A DNA stretch of 48,179 nucleotides from an uncultured bacterium. GTDB taxonomy: Bacteria; Bacteroidota; Bacteroidia; Bacteroidales; CAIXTV01. Position 1 is the stretch's first letter. Every line of letters starts with the position of its first letter. The stretch lies in assembly GCA_903922465.1 (NCBI GenBank), contig CAIXTV010000082.1:1-48179 (forward strand). Direction: 5' to 3'. Positions 1 through 6,239 of the stretch are shown one piece after another. The translations under genes were made by a program, and so were the position numbers. Under the pieces are notes generated by a model that ran no database searches, was not told the DNA's origin, and saw nothing but the letters and a program-made list of their open reading frames with translations.

Positions 1-132
1 AAAGATTTTCAAGCCCTGCAAACCAATCCAACGCTTAGCATTTCACAATTTAAGGAAGTGGCAAATAAATATAAGGAAGTTATTCCATTATACATTAAAG
101 ATTATATTAATTTAGAAAAATTTGCTGCCTAA
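1..132 (+). CDS. hsdR: C-terminal end of probable type I restriction subunit HsdR (partial)
   Basis: The frame is open from the first base to a TAA at 130-132 and gives 43 residues ending in 'YIKDYINLEKFAA'. The rest of the gene lies outside the window. It is called HsdR because it lies just upstream of hsdMS on the same strand, and because an aromatic, lysine-rich ending of this kind resembles type I restriction subunits as I remember them. HsdR would be the ATP-driven translocase and nuclease of the complex. The next gene starts 3 nt after the stop, so they are probably co-transcribed. No catalytic motif is visible in this fragment, so the identity is mainly contextual. Confidence 0.55.
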   Translation, partial: KDFQALQTNPTLSISQFKEVANKYKEVIPLYIKDYINLEKFAA

Positions 133-135
133 CCC

Positions 136-849
136 ATGTCCGACAAATTTCAAAACAAATACCGTATTCCGTCTGCCCGTTTACAAAATTGGGATTATGG
201 TTCCAATGCAATGTATTTTGTAACCATCTGCACACAAAACCGCGAATGTTTTTTTGGGAATGTGGTGGATGGTATAATGGAATTGTCGGAAATAGGGATA
301 ATTGTTGAAACCGAATGGTTAAAAACATTTGAATTGCGACCTGATATGAATTTAGGAATGGGCGAATTTCGTATAATGCCCAATCATTTTCACGCAATAA
401 TATCAATAGGAATTAATCAATACAATACAAAAAACAATGTAGATGCGGTTGGTGGCGCGGTTGGTGGCGGGGTTGATGGCGCGGTTGGTGGCGCGGTTGA
501 TGGCGGGGTTGGTGGCGCGGTTGATGGCGCGGTTGGTGGCGCGGTTGGTGGCGCGGTTGGTAGAGACGCAATGCATTGCGTCTCTACGGACAAAACGGAC
601 AAAATTAAACCCATTGGAAACGTATATAAAAATACATTTGGTCCACAATCAAAAAATCTGGCATCCATAATTCGGGGTTTCAAATCGGCGGTTACCATAA
701 ATGCGCACATAATACATTCCGATTTTGCATGGCAATCCCGTTTCCATGATCATATCATACGAAATGATGAATCGTTTCAACGCATTTCAAATTATATTAT
801 ACACAACCCGTCCAAATGGACGGATGATAAATTCTATTCATGTTCGTAG
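136..849 (+). CDS. REP-associated tyrosine transposase (RAYT, Y1_Tnp/IS200-like HUH family)
   Basis: A 237-aa single-strand DNA transposase of the Y1/HUH class. 'MPNHFHAII' carries the metal-binding HUH pair (H84, H86). The C-terminal 'NYIIHNPSKW' matches the RAYT tyrosine helix, with Y220 the likely nucleophile. RAYTs act on short GTAG-headed palindromes scattered in the genome and usually lack flanking IS ends; none are seen here. Between the HUH pair and the tyrosine helix the protein carries about 50 extra residues: a V-G/D-G-A/G low-complexity tract (~104-141), followed by residues read from palindrome copy 1 ('GRDAMHCVST'). The TAG stop lies inside palindrome copy 2. The gene sits between hsdR and hsdMS, 3 nt after hsdR. 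The insertion may disturb the fold, so activity is uncertain. Confidence 0.85.
   Translation: MSDKFQNKYRIPSARLQNWDYGSNAMYFVTICTQNRECFFGNVVDGIMELSEIGIIVETEWLKTFELRPDMNLGMGEFRIMPNHFHAIISIGINQYNTKNNVDAVGGAVGGGVDGAVGGAVDGGVGGAVDGAVGGAVGGAVGRDAMHCVSTDKTDKIKPIGNVYKNTFGPQSKNLASIIRGFKSAVTINAHIIHSDFAWQSRFHDHIIRNDESFQRISNYIIHNPSKWTDDKFYSCS
445..561 (+). repeat. 12-bp coding tandem repeat in the RAYT gene
   Basis: About 9.7 copies of a 12-bp unit (GCGGTTGGTGGC, with GGGG for GCGG and GAT for GGT variants). Each adds four residues (A/G-V-G/D-G). The array ends directly against palindrome copy 1. Its GC content is far above the surrounding sequence. The unit length keeps the frame, so copy number can change without a frameshift. 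Confidence 0.93.
560..587. repeat. 28-bp perfect palindrome, copy 1 (A/T form), inside RAYT
   Basis: Half-site GTAGAGACGCAATG followed by its exact reverse complement. It is read in frame as 'GRDAMHCVST'. The 5' GTAG matches the tetranucleotide that marks REP sequences recognised by RAYTs. It lies within the coding sequence of the RAYT itself. Confidence 0.95.
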
Positions 850-873
850 AGACGCAATGCATTGCGTCTCTAC
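846..873. repeat. 28-bp perfect palindrome, copy 2 (A/T form), at the RAYT stop
   Basis: Identical to copy 1. The TAG at 847-849 within its GTAG head is the RAYT stop codon. The rest of the copy fills the 45-nt gap before hsdMS. A TTG at 862 inside it makes the ORF track place the hsdMS start too early. Confidence 0.95.
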
Positions 874-894
874 CACCAAATCCAACATAAAAAA

Positions 895-3570
895 ATGTTA
901 GACACATTAACAAAAAAACGAATTGACGATTGCCGCGATATATTGGTAGGTAAATTACCTGACCCAAAAGCACAGATTGAGCAAATTACCATTGGGTTGA
1001 TCTATAAATTCATGGACGACATGGACAAAGAAGCCATTGAATTGGGAGGCAAAGCAAAATTCTTTTCGGGCGATTTTGAGAAATATAGTTGGGATAATTT
1101 ATTCGATTCAAAAGTTACAGCTCATGAAATGCTTGGCTTGTATTCTGAAGCTATTGTAAGCATGGATAAAAACCCTAATATTCCACAGTTGTTTCGGGAT
1201 ATTTTCAAAAATGCCTATTTGCCCTATCGTGACCCTGAAACGCTGAAAATGTTTCTGAAAACCATAAGTGAGTTTGAATATACTCACAGTGAAAAATTAG
1301 GCGATGCTTTTGAATACTTGCTTTCGGTAATGGGTTCGCAGGGCGATGCCGGACAGTTTCGCACCCCACGACATATCATTGATTTTTTAGTAGCGGCAGT
1401 TAATCCAGGTAAAACAGATACCATCCTCGACCCTGCCTGTGGAACGGCAGGTTTTCTAATCTCGGCATTTAAACATATTATCGGTGGTGATGGTAAACCC
1501 GATGCCGATTCCGATGGACGTAGAGACGCGATGCATCGCGTCTCTACCAATACCAATACCCATGACAAAACAACAATAACCCCCGACGAACGCAAACGCA
1601 TTATCGGGAACATTACAGGCTACGATATTTCGCCCGATATGGTGCGATTATCCCTGGTAAACCTTTATTTGCATGGTTTTTCAGACCCACATATTTGGGA
1701 ATACGACACCTTAAGCAGCGAAGACCGATGGAAAGAAAATTATGATGTAATATTGGCAAATCCACCCTTTATGAGTCCTAAAGGTGGTATTCGTCCACAT
1801 AAGAAATTTTCAATTAGCAGCAATCGTAGCGAGGTATTATTTGTCGATTATATTGCCGAACATCTCAATCCCAACGGACGTGCCGGTATTATTGTTCCTG
1901 AAGGTATAATTTTCCAAAGCGGAACAGCGTATAAAGATCTGAGAAAAATGTTGATCGATAATTATCTATATGCCGTGGTGAGTTTACCGGCAGGAGTATT
2001 TAATCCATATAGTGGTGTGAAAACATCCATATTGCTAATGGACAAACAAATTGCCAAAATCACCGACGAAATTCTTTTTGTAAAGGTCGCCAACGACGGT
2101 TTCGGATTAGGTGCCCAACGCAACGCCGTGAAAGGTGGACAATTGGACGATGCAATTAAAATCATACGCAATTTTGTAACAACCATAAAAAACAATGAAT
2201 CACCGACAACCGATATCGTAGAGACGCAATGCATTGCGTCTCTACCAACCACCCAACCGTCCCCACCAACCACCCAACCGACCCCACCAACCACCCAATC
2301 ATTACCACAAACCACCCTGCCCGACATCGCATACAACGTCCCCAAATCCGAAATCGCAAAAAACGGGGATTATAATTTGTCAGATGCAATGGCAACCAAT
2401 GCAATTTCAACCGATGGAATTTCAATCGATGCCCCCCCCGTAGAGACGCGATGCATCGCGTCTCTACAATCGCAATCACAACCATCATCGCCCACAATCC
2501 AATACCCCGATATCGCCCACACCGTCCCCAAATCCGAAATCGCAAAAAACGGGGATTATAATTTGTCTGGGGAAAGGTATAAAATAACGGCACATCATCA
2601 AGAATCAGATTTCCCTTTATTTAAATTATCAGAAATCACAGAAATAAAGAAAGGTACTTCAATTACAAAAGAATCCGTCAGTGTTGGAAGCATTCCAGTT
2701 ATTGCCGGGGGGCAACAACCTGCATATTATCATAATATTCCAAATCGTGAGGGAAAAACAATTACAGTAAGTTCATCTGGTGCTTATGCTGGTTTTATTA
2801 ATTATTTTGAACGACCAATATTTGCTTCTGATTGCACAACTATTCAATCTGATGAATCAATAATTAGTACGAGATTTTTGTTTCAAATTTTAAAATATAA
2901 ACAGAATGAATTTTACAAATTACAAAAAGGCGGTGCTCAACCACACGTATATGGTAAAGATTTTGGTGAAATCCAAATCCCCCTTCCCCCTCTTTCCATC
3001 CAACAAGAAATAGTAGCCGAAATAGAAGGCTATCAAAAAATAATAGATGGGGCAAAAATGGTAGTAGAAAACTACAAACCTAAAATTGATATTGATGAGG
3101 GGTGGGAGATGGTGGAGTTGGGAGATATTATTAAAACACAGACAGGAGGTACTCCTTCAAAATCAAATATTGATTTTTGGATAGGCGATGTCCCATGGGT
3201 ATCACCCAAAGATATGAAAATGGATTTTATCGGTGATTCAGAAGATCATATAAATAAAAATGCGATTGATAATAGTTCCACTAAAATGGTGCCTGAAAAT
3301 ACTGTATTAATTGTTGTAAGATCAGGTATTCTTCAACATTCTTTGCCAGTTGCTTTAACTGTTAAGCCTGTTAGTTTTAATCAAGATATTATCGCAATTA
3401 ATACAAATGAAAAAATTTTAACACCCAAATACCTATTTTATTATTTAAAAAGCACTTCTAAAACTCATATCAAGGAGGGTATAAAACCTGGTGTTACTGT
3501 TCAAAGTTTTCACAACGGTTATTTTAAGAAATTGATTTTTCCTTTACCACCTCTTGAAATCCAAAACTAA
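895..3570 (+). CDS. hsdM: Type I restriction-modification HsdM-HsdS fusion, prematurely terminated
   Basis: An N6-adenine DNA methyltransferase joined in one chain to the specificity subunit, 891 aa. The ATG at 895 (MLDTLTKK) is preferred over the TTG at 862, which lies in a palindrome. The M part (~1-560) has the HsdM_N region, the SAM motif 'DPACGTAGFL' (from ~179) and the catalytic 'NPPF' (289-292). The S part (~560-891) has two target-recognition domains, each closing with 'PLPPL', separated by the helix 'IQQEIVAEIEGYQK'. The M part carries three in-frame insertions containing palindromes (copies 3-5) and a duplicated 'PKSEIAKNGDYNLS' segment. The reading frame ends at TAA 3568-3570 after 'PLPPLEIQN', but the same frame then encodes the expected final helix. 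Enough remains for methylation to be possible, but loss of the last helix probably affects assembly. Confidence 0.9.
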   Translation: MLDTLTKKRIDDCRDILVGKLPDPKAQIEQITIGLIYKFMDDMDKEAIELGGKAKFFSGDFEKYSWDNLFDSKVTAHEMLGLYSEAIVSMDKNPNIPQLFRDIFKNAYLPYRDPETLKMFLKTISEFEYTHSEKLGDAFEYLLSVMGSQGDAGQFRTPRHIIDFLVAAVNPGKTDTILDPACGTAGFLISAFKHIIGGDGKPDADSDGRRDAMHRVSTNTNTHDKTTITPDERKRIIGNITGYDISPDMVRLSLVNLYLHGFSDPHIWEYDTLSSEDRWKENYDVILANPPFMSPKGGIRPHKKFSISSNRSEVLFVDYIAEHLNPNGRAGIIVPEGIIFQSGTAYKDLRKMLIDNYLYAVVSLPAGVFNPYSGVKTSILLMDKQIAKITDEILFVKVANDGFGLGAQRNAVKGGQLDDAIKIIRNFVTTIKNNESPTTDIVETQCIASLPTTQPSPPTTQPTPPTTQSLPQTTLPDIAYNVPKSEIAKNGDYNLSDAMATNAISTDGISIDAPPVETRCIASLQSQSQPSSPTIQYPDIAHTVPKSEIAKNGDYNLSGERYKITAHHQESDFPLFKLSEITEIKKGTSITKESVSVGSIPVIAGGQQPAYYHNIPNREGKTITVSSSGAYAGFINYFERPIFASDCTTIQSDESIISTRFLFQILKYKQNEFYKLQKGGAQPHVYGKDFGEIQIPLPPLSIQQEIVAEIEGYQKIIDGAKMVVENYKPKIDIDEGWEMVELGDIIKTQTGGTPSKSNIDFWIGDVPWVSPKDMKMDFIGDSEDHINKNAIDNSSTKMVPENTVLIVVRSGILQHSLPVALTVKPVSFNQDIIAINTNEKILTPKYLFYYLKSTSKTHIKEGIKPGVTVQSFHNGYFKKLIFPLPPLEIQN
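1520..1547. repeat. 28-bp perfect palindrome, copy 3 (G/C form), inside hsdMS
   Basis: Half-site GTAGAGACGCGATG plus its exact reverse complement. It differs from copy 1 by A to G at position 11 and the matching T to C at position 18, so symmetry is kept. It is read as 'GRRDAMHRVST' in the same phase as copy 1. It lies in a ~25-aa insertion between SAM motif I and the 'ITGYDISPDM' segment. Confidence 0.95.
2218..2245. repeat. 28-bp perfect palindrome, copy 4 (A/T form), inside hsdMS
   Basis: Identical to copies 1 and 2, but read in another phase as 'VETQCIASL'. It is followed immediately by a proline/threonine-rich 21-bp tandem repeat. Confidence 0.95.
2245..2307 (+). repeat. 21-bp coding tandem repeat beside palindrome 4
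   Basis: Three units beginning CCAACCACCCAA, with a fourth, strongly diverged unit up to about 2328. They encode 'PTTQPSP', 'PTTQPTP' and related heptads. The array shares its first base with the end of palindrome copy 4. It mirrors the RAYT gene, where a simple repeat also abuts a palindrome. Confidence 0.9.
2337..2567 (+). repeat. 45-bp direct repeat (2337-2381 and 2523-2567) flanking palindrome 5
   Basis: Two identical 45-bp copies with starts 186 bp (62 codons) apart. Both encode 'VPKSEIAKNGDYNLS', the segment that normally occurs once at the end of an HsdM catalytic domain. Only the second is followed by the expected 'GERYK'. The spacer holds palindrome copy 5. The arrangement indicates an in-frame segmental duplication. 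Confidence 0.95.
2440..2467. repeat. 28-bp perfect palindrome, copy 5 (G/C form), inside hsdMS
   Basis: Identical to copy 3, read as 'VETRCIASL' in the same phase as copy 4. It follows a run of eight C and lies between the two 45-bp direct repeats. Confidence 0.95.
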
Positions 3571-3681
3571 ATCGTCTCACAAATTGAAAAAGAACAGGAA
3601 TTAGTGAATGCCAACAAACAATTGATTGAAATATTTGAGCAGAAAATAAAAGACAGGATTGCTAAAGTTTGGGGGGAATAA
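3571..3681 (+). pseudogene. Orphaned C-terminal helix of HsdS after an in-frame stop
   Basis: After TAA 3568-3570 the same frame continues as 'IVSQIEKEQELVNANKQLIE' and on to 'DRIAKVWGE' and a TAA at 3679-3681. This is the conserved helix that normally follows 'PLPPLEIQ' in HsdS. In the first half of the protein the equivalent junction reads 'PLPPLSIQQEIVAEIE', so the stop stands where Gln is expected. One C to T change (CAA to TAA) explains it. There is no frameshift. A sequencing error cannot be excluded. Confidence 0.85.
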
Positions 3682-3683
3682 AC

Positions 3684-4532
3684 ATGAGAGCTTTACAGAA
3701 TATAGCTAATAAACATGAAAGAGTTGCTTTTCTGATTGGTAATGGGCCAAATTTGGCTGCCAAGATAATGCCTTCATGGAAAGACCTCTTGGCATCAGTT
3801 GCCGAAAGACCAATCCCCTTTGATGTGAATGGGTTAACTAATACAGAAATTTATGATTTGGTTGAACTTCATTCCGAAAATGTTTATGATGTTAAAAAAG
3901 AGGTAAAATCAAAACTCGAAATAAAATCATATTACAATCTTGATATTCACAAACGTTTAATGGAGTTTGCTTCCGAAAATAATTCTCCTGTTCTGTCTAC
4001 AAACTTTGATGAAGCATTTGAAAAATCAATAAATGCTGAAAAATTTCATATCGAATCAAAAAGTTTCACTCGCTTTTATCCATGGAAAACCTATTATGGT
4101 AAAGAACAATTAACATTACCTACAGATGGTTTTGGTATTTGGAAGATACATGGAGATGTGAATTACAAAGATAGTATCCGCCTTGGGCTTACTGATTATA
4201 TGGGTAGTGCTGAACGCGCTCGAAAGCTAATTCACAATGGTGATGATCGTTTGTTTCAAGGTAAGCGGCAAGAATTTTGGCAAGGTTATCAAACTTGGCT
4301 TCATATTTGGTTTAATCTTCCACTAGTTATTTTAGGATTTCGTTTTGATACCGATGAAGTATTCCTTCGGTGGCTATTAATCGAGCGTAAAAGATATTTG
4401 AACATTTATAAGGCTCCAATGGAAGTATATTACATCTCAAGTAGCATACCTGCTCCGTCTATAAATAACTTAATGAGAAATTTAGGGGTTGAAATAGTTT
4501 CTGTTAATGATTATACAGAAATATACGGATAA
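3684..4532 (+). CDS. SIR2-family (SIR2_2-like) protein, probable NAD-consuming defence effector
   Basis: A 282-aa protein with a SIR2-like Rossmann fold: nucleotide loop 'FLIGNGPN' (16-23), 'STNFD' with N107, and 'WKIHGD' with H156. The last two occupy the positions of the catalytic Asn and His of SIR2 NADases used in phage defence (for example ThsA of Thoeris). The C-terminal 'GFRFDTDEVFLRWLL' is typical of prokaryotic SIR2_2 proteins. No second domain is visible, so any sensor would be a separate protein. The ATG at 3684 is chosen over the TTG at 3669. It lies 2 nt after the original hsdS stop, implying translational coupling that the upstream nonsense codon would weaken. The defence role is inferred from family and location; activity is not shown. 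Confidence 0.82.
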   Translation: MRALQNIANKHERVAFLIGNGPNLAAKIMPSWKDLLASVAERPIPFDVNGLTNTEIYDLVELHSENVYDVKKEVKSKLEIKSYYNLDIHKRLMEFASENNSPVLSTNFDEAFEKSINAEKFHIESKSFTRFYPWKTYYGKEQLTLPTDGFGIWKIHGDVNYKDSIRLGLTDYMGSAERARKLIHNGDDRLFQGKRQEFWQGYQTWLHIWFNLPLVILGFRFDTDEVFLRWLLIERKRYLNIYKAPMEVYYISSSIPAPSINNLMRNLGVEIVSVNDYTEIYG

Positions 4533-4752
4533 TGGAAACATTCGAACAATATCATAGTTAACAGCAAGCAGAACGAACCAATTTTGAAGCTTGATTACTA
4601 AAATTAAGATTGACAAACTTAAAAAATACGGAGATGCTGAAAACCACACTCAAACTTCGGCATAGGTGGGCAGGAATGAAGCCCAAAATCACTTACTGTA
4701 CATATTCTCAACCATTTAAGGCAAGTTTAAGTAACAACATCACACAATAATT
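4533..4752 (+). other. Gap with a possible decayed ORF after the SIR2 gene
   Basis: An ATG overlaps the SIR2 stop by one base (TAATG) and reads 'METFEQYHS', stop, 'QQAERTNFEA', stop. After that the frame stays open to TAA 4748-4750 without convincing protein character. This may be the remains of a coupled downstream gene. No terminator or promoter was recognised. Confidence 0.3.
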
Positions 4753-5646
4753 ATGGAATACAAAATCGAAATTTATAAAGGCAATAGAGATAATCGTTAT
4801 TTGTTAGGGACGAAAGGTGTAAGACCCTTGATAGTCATGGGTATTAACCCAAGTACTGCCGATGCAGAAAAACCAGACCCTACAATAAGAAAAGTTATGG
4901 GGTTTGCTGAAATCAATGGATTTGACAGCTTCGTAATGATAAATGTTTACCCTCAAAGAGCAACAATCCCAAAAGAATTGCATAAGAAGCCTGATAAAAA
5001 CATAATGCAAGAAAATGCCGAAAGGATAAAAGACATTTTAATAAATGCTGAAAATCCAATAATAGCGGCAGCATGGGGAACAAGCATTGAAATTCGAGAC
5101 TATTTAAAATTATGTCTTTTCTCAATTCACTTAGCAACAGAAAAGTATTTAATTGGGAAAATTGTAAAATGGGTACATATAGGGGAACTTTCCAAAAACG
5201 GACACCCTAAGCATTTATTATATCAACCGTATAACTCAAAATTAAATGAATTTGACATTGAAAAATATATTTCAGCATTAGATAGGAATAGAGAAACAAA
5301 AAACACTGAAAGCGTAACTTTTTTCAAAGAAGATATTAAATTATCAGACATTCCTTCTTCAAGGCATTGGAAAGAAATATTTGACTTCGCTAAAACTATT
5401 GATTTAAGTAAATTTGATTCGAAAACCATAACAGAGCAAACTGTATATCTTGAAAAATATTTAAAAAATCATAATCAAATTGACAGCTCCTCTATTTCGG
5501 AATTAAGAGCAGTTTTGTTGCACTTTATTTTATCGCAAAAATTAAATAGAAACAATTATCCAACATTTGAACAATTGGCTTTTCTAAGTTCTGTTATTCT
5601 TAAAATTCATAATATTATATATGATGAAATGTGGGATGGTAAATAG
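4753..5646 (+). CDS. DUF1643 domain protein with C-terminal extension
   Basis: A 297-aa cytoplasmic protein. The first ~165 residues match DUF1643: 'MGINPSTAD' (~29), 'PDPTIRKV', the 'NVYPQRA' segment, 'AAWGTS' and the closing 'NGHPKHLLYQP'. The biochemical role of DUF1643 is unknown; it is often seen near mobile or defence genes. The remaining ~130 residues are helical and charged and were not recognised. The ATG is the first in frame and lies 220 nt after the SIR2 gene, so it may be transcribed separately. AT content is similar to the SIR2 gene and higher than in hsdMS. Confidence 0.75.
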   Translation: MEYKIEIYKGNRDNRYLLGTKGVRPLIVMGINPSTADAEKPDPTIRKVMGFAEINGFDSFVMINVYPQRATIPKELHKKPDKNIMQENAERIKDILINAENPIIAAAWGTSIEIRDYLKLCLFSIHLATEKYLIGKIVKWVHIGELSKNGHPKHLLYQPYNSKLNEFDIEKYISALDRNRETKNTESVTFFKEDIKLSDIPSSRHWKEIFDFAKTIDLSKFDSKTITEQTVYLEKYLKNHNQIDSSSISELRAVLLHFILSQKLNRNNYPTFEQLAFLSSVILKIHNIIYDEMWDGK

Positions 5647-5677
5647 AATACTTGCCAATCAAAGATATTTGCCCAAG

Positions 5678-5785
5678 CTGTGCGGTAAATGTTTGCTGAG
5701 CAAAATTTGCAAATATTATCCTTAGTCTTAAGCCACAGCATTTTATCATTTAAGTCCGTTGGCTGAAGCACAACGGCAATGAAAA
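5678..5785 (+). repeat. Dispersed intergenic repeat, copy A
   Basis: Matches the reverse complement of 47889-48016. The stretch 'AAGCCACAGC ... CAATGAAAA' is almost identical over ~56 bp. It contains the hairpin CCGTTG-gctgaagca-CAACGG. The left part (GCGGTAAATGTTT) is related to copies C and D. Confidence 0.88.
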
Positions 5786-5894
5786 GGTTTGGGAATGGGA
5801 GGGGTATATCGTACCTACGGCACTTGAAAACCATAAGGGGCATTGGTTTCTACCGATATATCATCCCTACGAGATTTAGGGGATTGGAATGGTT

Positions 5895-5932
5895 CATTTA
5901 GTCCGTTGGCTGAAGTGCAACGGCAATGAAAA
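5895..5932 (+). repeat. Dispersed intergenic repeat, fragment B
   Basis: Contains only the right end of the element, with the hairpin arms CCGTTG and CAACGG and the 'GGCAATGAAAA' end. It lies ~110 bp downstream of copy A in the same orientation. Confidence 0.85.
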
Positions 5933-6105
5933 CCCTTGTGAATCCCTGCCTATCGGCAGGTAAATTTGTGCAAAAACTTTGTGTAGCTTTGTGTTACAGC
6001 TTTATCATTTTTCTAAATGCATTCTAGCTTAAAGGTTTAAAAGTTTATATGTCTAAAAGTCCTACGCAGTTATAGCCCCTTTTTAAGGGGTTGGGGTTAA
6101 TGCCC

Positions 6106-6209
6106 CATCTGAGCGGCAAATGCTTAGGGTGAGTGGTATTTGCAATTCTGCTCTGAATACCTGATAATTTGCTTAATCACCTTAGGTTGAAGCCCAAACT
6201 CAAGCATTA
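6106..6209 (+). repeat. Dispersed intergenic repeat, diverged copy C
   Basis: Contains the left part: 'CATCTGAGCGGCAAATG', then 'ATTTGCAATTC' and 'GAATACCTGATAATTTG', and ends near 'CCTTAGGTTGAAGCC'. The same words occur in copies D and E, but the CCGTTG/CAACGG hairpin is missing. Confidence 0.78.
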
Positions 6210-6239
6210 TTATAATATGCATTTTAATGAAAAGCAAGG

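Larger units (their letters stand above)
5647..6239. other. 593-bp convergent intergenic gap made largely of degenerate repeats
   Basis: It lies between the 3' ends of the DUF1643 gene and the beta-barrel gene. It holds three parts of the dispersed repeat described separately (5678-5785, 5895-5932, 6106-6209), a hairpin CCTGCC-TATC-GGCAGG (5945-5960), a second hairpin CCCCTT-TTT-AAGGGG (6076-6090) and short GTCTAAAAGT-like tracts. No convincing ORF was found; the 78-aa minus-strand ORF here is only the repeat read through. Confidence 0.8.

Noticed and set aside
403-710. Antisense and alternative-frame ORFs over the RAYT repeat (e.g. 403-648, 417-710, 443-670)
   Set aside because: They are shadows of the 12-bp tandem repeat and palindrome, which are open in several frames.
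862-894. TTG start of the hsdMS ORF at 862
   Set aside because: It lies inside palindrome copy 2; homologous HsdM proteins start with MLDTLTKK-like sequence, which is at ATG 895.
5607-5843. 78-aa minus-strand ORF at the end of the DUF1643 gene
   Set aside because: It reads through the dispersed repeat and the 3' end of a better-supported gene.
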